A stretch of 64,000 nt of DNA, from NCBI GenBank assembly GCA_004293675.1, contig READ01000010.1, positions 98,166 to 162,165 on the forward strand, in the 5' to 3' direction. Made by a program: the position numbers and the translations under genes. Below are positions 30,029 to 39,483 of the stretch, one piece after another. The notes under the pieces are model-generated. The model was not told the DNA's origin. It searched no databases and was given only the letters and a program-made list of their open reading frames with translations. This DNA comes from Betaproteobacteria bacterium (GTDB lineage: Bacteria > Pseudomonadota > Gammaproteobacteria > Burkholderiales > Casimicrobiaceae). How positions within the stretch are numbered: the first letter of the stretch is position 1; every line of letters begins with the position of its first letter.

Positions 30029-32395
30029 ATGCTCGAACCGCCCGCCAGTCGTCCTACGCTCACCACGGCACAGTGGAAGCGCGTATTTGCAGCGCTAGAA
30101 ACCAGCGGTCAGGATACGTCTGCCAAAGACGATCCTGACGTAGAGCGCGCCGTCGCCTACCTTCGGGCGACGCAGCAAAGTGAAGCAACGAAATTAAAGT
30201 CCTTTGCCAACATGGCCGACGCGTTGCTCATCAACGCCAAGCTAACGGCCGGACAGCGCTGCGGCAACTATGCGCTGATCGAACCCATCGCACGCGGCGG
30301 AATGGGCAGCGTGTGGCGCGCCCGCCGCGAGGACGGCTTGTACCAATCCGAAGTCGCAGTGAAGCTGTTGGGCTCGCTTGCCCTTTCGGTACAAGCTCGT
30401 GCTCGCTTTGCGCGCGAGGGCGAACTGCTCGCGCGTCTGACCCATCCGAACATCGCTCGACTCCTCGATGCGGGTTTGACCGATGACTCACAGCGCTTTT
30501 TAGTGATCGAGTTGGTGCAGGGCGTCGACATTGCCACGTTTTGTCGAACGCTGTCCGAGCGAGATCGCATCGTGCTGTTTCGGCAATTGCTCGGCGCAGT
30601 TTCTTATGCACATTCCCAGCTAGTCTTGCATCGAGACATCAAGCCCGGCAATGTATTGGTGGACGCGAACGGGCAGGTGAAGCTGCTTGATTTCGGCGTC
30701 GCAAAACTCTTTGAGAGTACGCAACCCGACGCCGAAACCACGTCAGCGGAGGCCGATTTGACGCGTGTGGTGGGCGCCGCCTATACCGAATCCTACGCCG
30801 CGCCTGAACAGGTTCGCGGCGAAACCATTGGCACGCAAGCCGACGTGTTTGCATTAGGTACGTTGCTATTCGAGCTAGTGCTTGGCGAGCGCTTAACTTG
30901 GAACTTGCCGAAGCGAGAATGGACAGCTCAGAACGCATCCGTTAGGTTGACCAATGTCACCCGGCAGTTGCATCCAGATTTACTGGCAGTCCTGACTAAA
31001 GCCACCGCCAATGAAGCTGTTGAACGCTACCAAACCGCTGTTGATTTTGATGCGGATTTAGCGCGATACCTAGCGGCGGAGCCGGTGAAAGCCCGCGCGA
31101 CCGGGCGTTGGTACCGAGCGATGAAATTCGTTCAACGGCATAGACTCGCCATCGGCGGGGCGAGTTTCGCGGCGACGGCCGTGATTGCGAGTCTTGCCTT
31201 CGCACTTGTTCAACTGGCTGAGTCACGCGAGCAACAGCGCCTGGCAACCATTGAGGCCAACAAAGCCGCTGAGATTTCTAAGTTCACGACGAGTCTCTTT
31301 AGCGTTCTGGATCCGAAAGTGAGCTCAGCCGTCGACCGGTCGAAGTTGACAGCAAAACAGATTCTCGACATAGGTCGAGAGCGGATCCGCACCGAGCTGC
31401 ACGATCAACCGGAAACGCGATTGGCGCTGCTGGGCACGTTGGCTGAGATGTATGGACGTCTGGAGCAGACGGATGAATTCTTGGCGCTCAATGAGGAGCG
31501 CCGTCAAACGGCAGAGCGTCTATTCGGTCAACACCATCCGACTGTCTACGACGCCATGCAAACGGACCTATGGGCCGATGTCTACAGCGGTAACTTTGCT
31601 ACGGCACGAACCACGCTCGAAAAGCTCGATGCCGGTGCGGGGGCAAGGGGAGAGCGCGGCGAGCCGGGCGACGAGCGCGCGGCGGTTCGATTGCATGCTT
31701 GGGCCGAGATTGTTCGTAGGGGCGGCCTCGAAATCGGAGCTCCCGTATTGGCGCGCTACGAGCGCAGCCTTGCCGCCTTTGAACGAGCCAAGTCACGTTC
31801 GCCGGACTTCGCTGCAGCGCTTGGAAACTACGCCAATGCCCACGCTGAGCTTTCAGATTTTGCGGCATCATTGCCGCTCTACGACCGCGCGCTCGAAATG
31901 ATCGAACAGGCAAGGCGCAACCCGGCCATGACGATTGACGTAGGCGATGTTTTTATGCTGCTACGGGCCCGCGCCAGAGCTCGACAAGCGCTCAAACAAT
32001 ACGCAGAGGCGGAGCGAGATTTTCGTCGCGGTATTGAATTGGCGACGTCATCAAGCGGCGCGGATCACATTTTGACAAAACAAGTGCGCGCGGAGCTTGC
32101 GCTTTTGCTGCACTCCACGAACCGACGCGATGAAGCCTGGCGCGAGATGCGCGCGGTTGATGAGACTGCCGCGCCGCCCAGCGCTAACCCATCAGGTATG
32201 AATCACATCGACCTATTGCGAGCGCGCATGCTCGCCGCCGAGTCGAAATTTGACGCTGCTGCCACACTCGTTTCGCGCGCTATAGCTAGCTGGCGATTGG
32301 CTGGCACCCAACCGACACGCCTGCGAGAGGCAGAAAATCTGCTCGCTGAAATCAACGCTCAGCGCGCCGCCGGTCATCAGTCGCCCAAACGATAG
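30029..32395 (+). CDS. Ser/Thr protein kinase with C-terminal TPR-like region
   Basis: A 788-residue Hanks-type kinase. The glycine loop is ARGGMGSVWRARR, ATP-binding lysine K112 is in VAVKLL, the catalytic loop is HRDIKPGN (201-208) and the metal-binding DFG is 221-223. One membrane segment (about residues 371-392) follows. A ~390-residue helical region with TPR-like repeats then lies outside the membrane. It overlaps tail to tail with an ECF sigma-factor gene. Kinases of this form commonly accompany sigma factors of that type, so a kinase-dependent switch is plausible but not shown. Confidence 0.9.
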   Translation: MLEPPASRPTLTTAQWKRVFAALETSGQDTSAKDDPDVERAVAYLRATQQSEATKLKSFANMADALLINAKLTAGQRCGNYALIEPIARGGMGSVWRARREDGLYQSEVAVKLLGSLALSVQARARFAREGELLARLTHPNIARLLDAGLTDDSQRFLVIELVQGVDIATFCRTLSERDRIVLFRQLLGAVSYAHSQLVLHRDIKPGNVLVDANGQVKLLDFGVAKLFESTQPDAETTSAEADLTRVVGAAYTESYAAPEQVRGETIGTQADVFALGTLLFELVLGERLTWNLPKREWTAQNASVRLTNVTRQLHPDLLAVLTKATANEAVERYQTAVDFDADLARYLAAEPVKARATGRWYRAMKFVQRHRLAIGGASFAATAVIASLAFALVQLAESREQQRLATIEANKAAEISKFTTSLFSVLDPKVSSAVDRSKLTAKQILDIGRERIRTELHDQPETRLALLGTLAEMYGRLEQTDEFLALNEERRQTAERLFGQHHPTVYDAMQTDLWADVYSGNFATARTTLEKLDAGAGARGERGEPGDERAAVRLHAWAEIVRRGGLEIGAPVLARYERSLAAFERAKSRSPDFAAALGNYANAHAELSDFAASLPLYDRALEMIEQARRNPAMTIDVGDVFMLLRARARARQALKQYAEAERDFRRGIELATSSSGADHILTKQVRAELALLLHSTNRRDEAWREMRAVDETAAPPSANPSGMNHIDLLRARMLAAESKFDAAATLVSRAIASWRLAGTQPTRLREAENLLAEINAQRAAGHQSPKR

Positions 32396-32979
32396 GCAAG
32401 AAACAGTCGCGCCTTGTCCCAATCGCGGGCGGCGGTGGCGAGCGACACACCTAAGTGTTCGGCGCATTCTTCGACAGAAAAGCCGCCGAAGTAACGCAGC
32501 TCCACCAGATCATGGCAGCGCTCGTCAATTTCTTTGAGTTGCTGCATGGCCTCATGAACGGCGAGCACACGCGTGTGCTCGGCGGATTCTCCCGCGAGCT
32601 CCGTGACAAGCGTGACCGCAGCGTGACCACCGCCGCGTTTTTCCGCATCGCGCTCTCGTACGTAGTCCACGATGACACTGCGCATCACTTTGCTGGCGTA
32701 GCCATAAAACACCTTTCGGTTAACGGAATCGTTAGCGTTTTGGTGAATCAGTCGCAAATACGATTCGTGGACCAGGCTCGTGGGGGACAACAAGGTCAGC
32801 GTCGATTCGCGCGCAACTTTCGAGCGCGCCAGCGTCCGGAGCTCCGCGTAGACCGCTTCAAACAGCGCTTCCTCGGAACGACGATCACCTTTCTGCACGC
32901 TGTGAAGCAGCTGGGTGACGTCGGAGGCTGACTGGGTGGCGTTGTTCGTGGCGATAAGGTTGGCTTCAGGAGGCGACAT
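32377..32979 (-). CDS. ECF sigma factor of the kinase-associated type
   Basis: A 200-residue sigma factor with region 2 (AVYAELRTLARSKVARES; LVHESYLRLI; FYGYASKVMRSVIVDYVRERDAEKRGGG) and region 4 (LKEIDERCHDLVELRYFGGFSVEECAEHLGVSLATAARDWDKARLFL). The FxxYASxVMRxxxVDYxRxRxAxKRGGG stretch marks the ECF family found next to Ser/Thr kinases. Its 3' end overlaps the kinase gene by 19 bp on the opposite strand. No anti-sigma gene is adjacent, as expected if phosphorylation replaces one. Confidence 0.9.
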   Translation of the reverse strand: MSPPEANLIATNNATQSASDVTQLLHSVQKGDRRSEEALFEAVYAELRTLARSKVARESTLTLLSPTSLVHESYLRLIHQNANDSVNRKVFYGYASKVMRSVIVDYVRERDAEKRGGGHAAVTLVTELAGESAEHTRVLAVHEAMQQLKEIDERCHDLVELRYFGGFSVEECAEHLGVSLATAARDWDKARLFLAYRLGD

Positions 32980-33120
32980 GTGGGCGTAAGCGCAAGGGTT
33001 GTGAATTGGCTTGTCGCTTTGTAAGACGAAATCTAGCTGATTTTTGCAACGCGGTGAGAGATTTTGAAGCCCAATTACGTCTGGTAGACATCTGCGTCAA
33101 TTTGTAGGACACGCTCCTCC

Positions 33121-34677
33121 ATGCAAACGTCTATTCCGCAACACGCCAATGCTGTCTATAGCAACCGTAGTCCAGAACGGCCCACCAAGGCTCCGGCGGC
33201 CAGTTTTGGCGCTATTGTCAGCGCTATTGTCAGCGCCGTTGTCATCGCGCTCGGCATGAATTTAGCCGCCGCCGCTACTTGTCCGTTTGATACCGGTGGC
33301 TCGGACGCGCTCAACGACGGCGTCGTGCTCACGCGCTACGCGCTCGACATTCGCGGCGCGCCGATGACCGCGAGCACCCGCTACGCGAGCCTTGATCCAC
33401 TACAGGTGAAAAACAACATCGAATGCGTCGGCTGCGCGCTCGACATGAACGGCGATGGTCAGATCGACACGGTCGACACCACCATCATCGCGCGGCATTT
33501 GGCGGGGTTCAGCGGCGCGTCGCTCACCAACGGTTTGAGCCTTGGCTCTGCACCATCGGCCTCGCGTCCGACGAGTGCGGCGATTACAAGTTTTCTGGCC
33601 AATGGCTGCGCGGTGGGCGGCGCGATTAACGCGTTCACGCAGGGCGGTAATGCGTTTGGCGCGCCTGCGGTGCTCGGCACTACGGACGGCCAGCCGCTGA
33701 CGCTGGGCATCGGTGGCGGCGCGGGGATCCGCATTGTCCCGTCGACGACGGTCGGAGAGCCCAACATCATTGGCGGGCATGCCGACAATGCTGTAGCGAA
33801 CACAGCAGTGAGAGGCGCTTTCATTGGCGGCGGCGCGTGGAACGTTGTGGAAGGCTCGTACTCAGTGATCGCGGGCGGAAAGTTCAACGCCATCCGCGCG
33901 GGTTCGTACGGCGCGGTCGGCGGTGGAGAATCAAACGAGGTCGGCGCTTTGTACAGCACCATCGGCGGTGGCTTTGCAAACCAGGCGACAGCAAACTACA
34001 GCACAGCGTCCGGTGGCCGCGGCAACTATGCCTTCGGCGAATACAGCACGTCACCGGGCGGTTTTCGCAACACGGCGCTCGGCGTATCCAGCTTTGCAGC
34101 AGGCCAGTACGCTTATGCCGCAGACCGCACCTTTGTCTGGAATAGCTACGACACGATTAACAATATCCCCAGCCGCACCGACTCATTCCGCGTGCAAGCC
34201 CCGAGCGGATTCGATGTCTCGTTCGGCCCCAATCGCGATTACTTTGTGGCCTTTAACGCCGATACAGCGGGCTTCCTCATCGTTACATCCACCGGTGCAA
34301 AACTCTCCACCGGCGGCGTGTGGACGAACAATTCCGATCGCGCAAAAAAGCGTGACTTTTCGCCGATCACTACACAATCTGCGCGAGACATTCTGCGCAA
34401 AGTAGTCGCGTTACCGCTCTCAACGTGGAGCTACTCCGCCGAAGACGCAAAGATCCGCCACATCGGCCCAATGGCGCAGGATTTCTGGAAAGCGTTTCGC
34501 CTTGGCTACGACGACAAAACGATGACCGACATCGACGCGCGCGGCGTAACGCTCGCAGCGATTCAAGGGCTCAATCAAATTGTGAAAGACAAAGATGCGG
34601 AGATTGCAGGTTTGCGAAAAGCACAACACGAATTGAAGCGCGAAATGGCGGCGATTAAGCGAAAACTTGGCATGTAG
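33121..34677 (+). CDS. Secreted protein with dockerin-like segment, YadA-like head repeats and S74 chaperone domain
   Basis: A 518-residue chimera. A signal segment (FGAIVSAIVSAVVIALGMNLAAAA, about residues 29-52 including repeats) precedes a dockerin-like part with a calcium-loop sequence (DMNGDGQIDTVDTTIIARHL, about 110-130) after SDALNDGVVLTRYALDIRG. Then come 14-residue left-handed-coil repeats like trimeric adhesin heads (YSVIAGGKFN, YGAVGGGESN, YSTIGGGFAN, YSTASGGRGN; about 240-330). A C-terminal peptidase-S74 intramolecular chaperone starts near residue 404 (NSDRAKKRDF) and ends in a coiled coil. S74 domains trimerise phage tail fibres and some surface proteins, then cleave themselves off. 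Confidence 0.8.
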   Translation: MQTSIPQHANAVYSNRSPERPTKAPAASFGAIVSAIVSAVVIALGMNLAAAATCPFDTGGSDALNDGVVLTRYALDIRGAPMTASTRYASLDPLQVKNNIECVGCALDMNGDGQIDTVDTTIIARHLAGFSGASLTNGLSLGSAPSASRPTSAAITSFLANGCAVGGAINAFTQGGNAFGAPAVLGTTDGQPLTLGIGGGAGIRIVPSTTVGEPNIIGGHADNAVANTAVRGAFIGGGAWNVVEGSYSVIAGGKFNAIRAGSYGAVGGGESNEVGALYSTIGGGFANQATANYSTASGGRGNYAFGEYSTSPGGFRNTALGVSSFAAGQYAYAADRTFVWNSYDTINNIPSRTDSFRVQAPSGFDVSFGPNRDYFVAFNADTAGFLIVTSTGAKLSTGGVWTNNSDRAKKRDFSPITTQSARDILRKVVALPLSTWSYSAEDAKIRHIGPMAQDFWKAFRLGYDDKTMTDIDARGVTLAAIQGLNQIVKDKDAEIAGLRKAQHELKREMAAIKRKLGM

Positions 34678-34778
34678 TACGGACTGAACCGTATCGCCAG
34701 TGCGTACGCCGCACCGATGAGAGGTTTTCCGTGGCGATTGCGTCTGTTACACCAGATCAACCAACAACCGAGCCTCCA

Positions 34779-35324
34779 ATGAATCTCGAAATCCAATTCA
34801 ACGCGATCTCAAAAATTGCTGTATCCGCGCTGACCGCCTTTTTGATGCAATCAGCGGCTGTCGCGCAAGACACCAGCTGCAACGCCTACATCGATGCGAC
34901 CATTCCCAAAGCAGATCGGCCTTACCGCGTGAATCAGAGCATTGTCGTGGACGGAACAAAGATGGAGAGCGAAGCCGTCTATATCAACAACGTGATCTAC
35001 ACACGCTCGCCTGAAATGGCTAAAGGCAAATGGGTCGCCACGCCGATGCCTGACTTAAAGAGCACGATCGCGATGGCCAAAAAGTCCACCACCCGCTGCA
35101 AGGTTTCAGGCGCAGACGTGATCGGCGGTGTACCCATGAAAGTATGGACGAGCTACGCCGTGACGCCATTTGATCCCAAACCGGTCGAATGGAAAACATG
35201 GGTGGGTGCGGCCGATGGTCGCGTGTACCGACAAAGCTCAGCGGGCTTCGAGCAGCGCATTGCTTACGACAAGGTGGCCGCTCCCGATGCTGCCGATATC
35301 GCGCAGCCACGGAAGAAGCGCTAA
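34779..35324 (+). CDS. Secreted protein of unknown function
   Basis: A 181-residue protein with a signal peptide (AVSALTAFLMQSAAVAQ). The mature part has two cysteines (CNAYIDATIP and TRCKVSG) and a series of likely beta strands (SIVVDGTKMESEAVYINNVIYTRS; MKVWTSYAVTPFDPKPVEWKTWV). I do not recognise a family. I chose the ATG at 34779, which puts the signal peptide at the N-terminus; a GTG at 34731 is in frame but has no support. It follows the S74 protein by 101 bp in the same direction and may share its expression. Confidence 0.65.
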   Translation: MNLEIQFNAISKIAVSALTAFLMQSAAVAQDTSCNAYIDATIPKADRPYRVNQSIVVDGTKMESEAVYINNVIYTRSPEMAKGKWVATPMPDLKSTIAMAKKSTTRCKVSGADVIGGVPMKVWTSYAVTPFDPKPVEWKTWVGAADGRVYRQSSAGFEQRIAYDKVAAPDAADIAQPRKKR

Positions 35325-35513
35325 CAACCAAATCGGGCTCGCCGACATAGAGTGAACTGCGCCGCTTTTCCGTTCAACGAAAGCGCAGCGAAGCCGCGCA
35401 CGTCCAAAGGGCAACTCTAGTCTTCGTGGCTTGGATGAGAGTTTTTCGCGGAGTTTTTCGTCTGGGTTGGTAAGACCGCCCACGCCGACTACTTTCAATT
35501 CTCAAGGATTCCC

Positions 35514-37457
35514 ATGAAATCAGCGCACTTCGATGTCTTTCGACGCAACGGCCGCTATGTTATTCAACGCGCCATCACACTCACAGTCTTTGCTCTGACA
35601 GGATTGTCAGCGCTGACCACACAGGCCGCTACGATCATCGTTAACGGCTCGGACGACACTATTCATGCGGGAAACTGCACCTTGCGTGCCGCGATTGCGT
35701 CGATGAACGGTGCGTCGCTGCAAGGGGCCTGCACGAACACGGGCGCAGCATTTGGTTCGGGTGATCTGATCACATTCGCGCCGAGCGTCACCACCATCAC
35801 GCTTAACGATGCCGCCGGCAATAGTCTCAACATTTCGGCCAACACCTTAGTCATAAATGGCGCAGGTAGCGTGACCGTTGAGCGCCCAGTAGCTGCCGCA
35901 AATTTATTCCGAATTTTCAATCACACAGGCACCGGCACGCTCTTTCTGCTGGGTTTAACGATTCGCAATGGCGTGACCGATGCCGACGACGCGCGCGGCG
36001 GCGGTGTTTTTTCTGCGGGTCGTTTGAGTCTGCAAAATTCGTTGCTCGAAGCGAACCAGACGCGTGGCAGGAGCAGCGGTGGCGGCGGCGCGCATGCCGC
36101 GGGCAGCATCGACGTGAGTAATTCACGCATTAGGAATAACTCCACAACCGGCCCCACATCGCCGGGCGGTGCACTGTGGTCATTCACCAATGTTTTGGTA
36201 GACAACTCAACCATTGACGGCAATGAAACCACCGGCGCGGGATCGAACGGCGGTGGCATCGCAGCAGGTAACGGGGTCGGCGAGGGGCTCGCTCTTATTT
36301 CGTCGCGCCTAGAAAGCAACGCCGTTCGCAACGGCACTGTTTCGCAAACTCGGGGCGGCGGTGCAATCTCGTTTGGTGAAACCCGAATACTCAACAGCAT
36401 TGTGGCCAACAATAGCGCGGGGATCGGCTTTAGCTCGGGTGAAGGCGGTGGTGTGTTCGCGTTCGCAGGCACTACTACCGTGACGCAGAGCACGTTTGCT
36501 GGCAACGAGGCAGCAACGGGTGGAGCACTCGCGCTGTTTTCGTCGGCGAGTGCGACCACCATTACCAACGCCACGTTTGTAGGCAATCGTGCAAACGTTC
36601 CTGGAACCAATAGTGGTTTAGGCGGCGCAATCTACAACTTGAGTCCACTGACGATCAGAAATTCAACGCTGGTTCAGAACACCACAACAGGTCTGGGCGG
36701 CGGCATTCTTAATAGCAATGGATCAGTCACGCTGCAAAGCACGATCGTCGCGAATTCCACATCGCAGAGCGCCGCCAGCCCCGCGCCCAATGTGGACGTA
36801 CATAACACCACTGGCATCGTCAATTTGACGGGTGCAAACAATCTCGTCGGGGTCTCCGCCAATTTCACGATGCCCGCAGGCACGCTCACGAGCGATCCAC
36901 TCATCGCCGCGCTATCGGACAACGGTTGCCTCGCGCCCGCTGGTGCATCAGGAACAACGCAATGTCCACAAACGATGCTGCTCGGCGCGGGCTCCCCTGC
37001 GATCAATGCAGGCAATAACGCCGCAGGCGTGCTCTACGATCAACGCGGCGCCGGTTTTCCGCGCGTCGTCGGCGCGGCGGCAGACATCGGTGCGGTTGAA
37101 AGCGGCGGCGCAGCCGTGACGAGCTGGCCGATTAGCGTCGCGGCGGCTGGTCCGATGGGCGGTGGCGGCGTAAGCTGCGCGCCGAACCCGGTGCCGAATG
37201 GGCAAAACGCCGCCTGTCAGCCAGCGCCCAACCCAGGCTACGTCTTCGTTGCTTTCAGCGGCGATTGCACTGGGGCAACCTGCACACTGAGCAATGTGAC
37301 AGCCGCGCGCAGCATCACCGCGACCTTCGCATTGAGCACCAGCGCGGCAGCATCGCATCCCGTACCGACCGTGGGCTCGATTGGACTAGCGGGTTTGATC
37401 GCGGCGTTCTTGTTCATGGTTGGCTGGGTGCTGCGCAGGAAACGCGTTGCTGGCTAA
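35514..37457 (+). CDS. Secreted right-handed beta-helix protein with IPTL-CTERM-like tail
   Basis: A 647-residue protein. After a signal peptide (about 20-42, ending TTQAA) comes a CSLP-like start (GNCTLRAAIASMNG), then a long series of beta-helix coils rich in NNS/GGG turns (about residues 60-510). Next is an InlB-type repeat domain (PNPGYVFVAFSGDCTGATCTLSNVTAARSITATFAL). The C-terminal sorting-like tail is VPTVGSIGLAGLI, a membrane segment and RRKR. The tail is a variant of the IPTL-CTERM signal found in secreted proteins of beta- and gammaproteobacteria. It is likely surface-exposed; binding or enzymatic function is unknown. Confidence 0.82.
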   Translation: MKSAHFDVFRRNGRYVIQRAITLTVFALTGLSALTTQAATIIVNGSDDTIHAGNCTLRAAIASMNGASLQGACTNTGAAFGSGDLITFAPSVTTITLNDAAGNSLNISANTLVINGAGSVTVERPVAAANLFRIFNHTGTGTLFLLGLTIRNGVTDADDARGGGVFSAGRLSLQNSLLEANQTRGRSSGGGGAHAAGSIDVSNSRIRNNSTTGPTSPGGALWSFTNVLVDNSTIDGNETTGAGSNGGGIAAGNGVGEGLALISSRLESNAVRNGTVSQTRGGGAISFGETRILNSIVANNSAGIGFSSGEGGGVFAFAGTTTVTQSTFAGNEAATGGALALFSSASATTITNATFVGNRANVPGTNSGLGGAIYNLSPLTIRNSTLVQNTTTGLGGGILNSNGSVTLQSTIVANSTSQSAASPAPNVDVHNTTGIVNLTGANNLVGVSANFTMPAGTLTSDPLIAALSDNGCLAPAGASGTTQCPQTMLLGAGSPAINAGNNAAGVLYDQRGAGFPRVVGAAADIGAVESGGAAVTSWPISVAAAGPMGGGGVSCAPNPVPNGQNAACQPAPNPGYVFVAFSGDCTGATCTLSNVTAARSITATFALSTSAAASHPVPTVGSIGLAGLIAAFLFMVGWVLRRKRVAG

Positions 37458-37561
37458 TCGCTGCGGGAAACCTCGCACGTAAGCTGACACGCAGGTTTCC
37501 CCATCGCGCTGCGCATGCGATGAGCCTTACTCGGCGTGATTGTTTAACATTTCGTTTAAAT

Positions 37562-37645
37562 GCCATATGAAATATGGACTTCATGAAGTATTAGTAGTTT
37601 TTCATGTGTTGCAATAAATAGCTTGTAACTCAACATTTATAGGGC
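37562..37645 (+). repeat. 84-bp palindrome-ended element, copy C
   Basis: The left end GCCATATGAAATATGG contains a perfect mini-palindrome (CCATAT-GAA-ATATGG). The right end is diverged (TTTATAGGGC at 37636-37645) but falls exactly 84 bp from the left end. It lies in the 323-bp gap between the beta-helix protein and the aminotransferase gene. The rest of that gap is A+T-rich with no recognisable gene. Confidence 0.6.
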
Positions 37646-37780
37646 GTTTGATTAAATAGCTGTTTAAACAGTGATGCAGTCACTCGATCGAACGTCCACC
37701 AGAGCGTTTTCACGAAATCCAACACCTTGAGTCGCTAACTCAGTTGCTAGCATTGGCCGAAATCATCTAACGCCAATGCT

Positions 37781-38986
37781 ATGAATCCTCAGCTCTCCAA
37801 ACGCGCCAATTCCCTCGGTACTGAAAACGCCTTTGTCGTACTCGCCGAAGTCAACAAACTCATCGCCGAGGGCTACGACATCACGAGCTTTTGCATCGGG
37901 CAGCCCGACTTTCCAGCGCCGATGCATGTGCAAGAAGCGGGCATCGAAGCGATCCGAGCAGGCAAACACGGCTACACGCCGAGCGCCGGCATCATGGAAT
38001 TGCGCCAAGCCGCTGCGCAATACATGGGCGACATGCGCGGTCTTCAAATCGACGCGGAAGATGTCGTGGTCGGCTCCGGCGCGAAACCGTTCATCGCGTA
38101 CACGATCCTCTCGACCACCGACTACGGCGCGGGCGACGAAGTGATTTATCCCGTCCCCGGTTTCCCGATTTACGAATCGCAGATTACGATCAACGGCGCA
38201 GTACCCGTGCCGCTTTACCTGCGCGAAGCGCGCAACTTTGCCTTCGATCCGAACGAGCTCGAAGCGAAGATCACGCCCAAAACCAAGCTCCTGATTTTGA
38301 ATTCACCGCAAAATCCCACCGGCGGCATTCTCAACAAACAAAACCTCGAAGACATCGCCACGATCCTCAGAAAGCATCCCCAAATTTGGGTCTTCTGCGA
38401 TGAAATTTACTCGCGGCTCACGTTTGAAGGCAGCTTCGCCTCGCTCGCCAGTGAACCCGACATGCAAGAGCGCTGCATCATCAGCGACGGCGCATCGAAA
38501 ACCTGGGCGATGACCGGCTGGCGTATCGGCTTCACCGCCAACAAAGCGCTTGCCCCCGCATTCACCAAATGGGTCACCAACACCGACAGTTGCGCCAGCC
38601 ACATCTCGCAATGGGCCGCAGTCGCCGCAGTTTCGGGCCCGCAACACGACGCAGAAATGATGCGCGCGAAATTCTTAGAACGCCGCAACCTGATCGTCAA
38701 ACTCCTAAACGAAGTCCCCGGCATCAACTGCCAAGCCAGCGGCGGCGCGTTCTACGCCTGGCCCAACGTCACCGAACTCTGCAAGATGACCGGCCTCAAC
38801 GACAGCGAAGATTTGCGCCGGAAATTGCTCTACGAAGCCGGTGTCGCCGTCCTCGCCGACATCCACTTCGGGCATCGCGTGCCGGGGGATGGGCAGCATA
38901 TTCGGTTTAGTTATGCCACGCAGAATGAGAATATTGTGAAGGGGGTGGAGCGGATTGCGGCTTGGGTGGGGAAGAATAGGCGATAG
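37781..38986 (+). CDS. PLP-dependent class I/II aminotransferase
   Basis: A 401-residue fold-type I aminotransferase. The PLP lysine lies in SDGASKTWAMTGWRIGF, with the substrate/PLP-binding motifs NSPQNPTGGILNK and FCDEIYSRLTF, and a C-terminal arginine in RFSYA. It transfers amino groups between an amino acid and a 2-oxo acid; aspartate- or alanine-type substrates are likely, but the exact one cannot be read. It stands alone between repeat-rich gaps, followed after 20 bp by an unknown gene. No strong ribosome site is seen at the ATG. Confidence 0.9.
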   Translation: MNPQLSKRANSLGTENAFVVLAEVNKLIAEGYDITSFCIGQPDFPAPMHVQEAGIEAIRAGKHGYTPSAGIMELRQAAAQYMGDMRGLQIDAEDVVVGSGAKPFIAYTILSTTDYGAGDEVIYPVPGFPIYESQITINGAVPVPLYLREARNFAFDPNELEAKITPKTKLLILNSPQNPTGGILNKQNLEDIATILRKHPQIWVFCDEIYSRLTFEGSFASLASEPDMQERCIISDGASKTWAMTGWRIGFTANKALAPAFTKWVTNTDSCASHISQWAAVAAVSGPQHDAEMMRAKFLERRNLIVKLLNEVPGINCQASGGAFYAWPNVTELCKMTGLNDSEDLRRKLLYEAGVAVLADIHFGHRVPGDGQHIRFSYATQNENIVKGVERIAAWVGKNRR

Positions 38987-39006
38987 CTTAGTCAAGGAGC
39001 ACTTAC

Positions 39007-39483
39007 ATGGACTATTTCCAAGGCGTCGTGGCGGAATACCTGCGCGCAGACCGTTCCATGTTCGTGAACCCTGAAATACTGCTGCAACTTGATGAAGGCG
39101 TGGGTCCGAAAAAGGGTCGATTTTGGTACTGCGACTTGATGGCGGTATCCTTCAGAGAGAGGTCGGTGTACCTTTGTGAAGTGACGTACTCGACGAGCGC
39201 GTCTGCCCTCATCAAGCGGCTTGGGTCTTGGAGAACGCACTGGCCAGAATTGAAGACAGCAATTTGTCGAGACTGCAATATCGCCTCCGATTGGCCTATT
39301 CTGCCTTGGGTGTTTTTGCCGGAAACTCACAAAGCGGTCTACGATAGAAAACTACTTGCGCTCGGACTGTCGAAGCACTCAGGCATGCCAGCGCCACGGT
39401 TCACTGCGCTTGAAGGTGTCGTACCTTGGAAGTATCGGACATGGGACAGGGTGTCGGAGGCTCATAAGTCGCATAGCCCGTAG
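39007..39483 (+). CDS. Hypothetical protein, 158 residues
   Basis: I do not recognise the family. It is soluble, with no signal or membrane segment. Aromatic and charged residues dominate (MDYFQGVVAEYLRADRSMFV, RFWYCDLMAVSFRERSVYLCEVTYS), and three central cysteines include CRDC at about residue 94. The ED-like strand pattern FWYCDLMAV / VYLCEVTYS recalls small nuclease or restriction-like folds but lacks a full PD-(D/E)XK motif that I can defend. A good ribosome site (AAGGAG) lies seven bases before the ATG. It follows the aminotransferase gene by 20 bp. A copy of the GTAGGGTGG repeat starts at its stop codon. Confidence 0.7.
   Translation: MDYFQGVVAEYLRADRSMFVNPEILLQLDEGVGPKKGRFWYCDLMAVSFRERSVYLCEVTYSTSASALIKRLGSWRTHWPELKTAICRDCNIASDWPILPWVFLPETHKAVYDRKLLALGLSKHSGMPAPRFTALEGVVPWKYRTWDRVSEAHKSHSP

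Noticed and set aside
35921..36610. Long antisense frame (229 codons) opposite the beta-helix protein
   Set aside because: It arises from the repeated NNS/GGG codons of the real gene and has a low-complexity Pro/Ala/Ser composition and no ribosome site.
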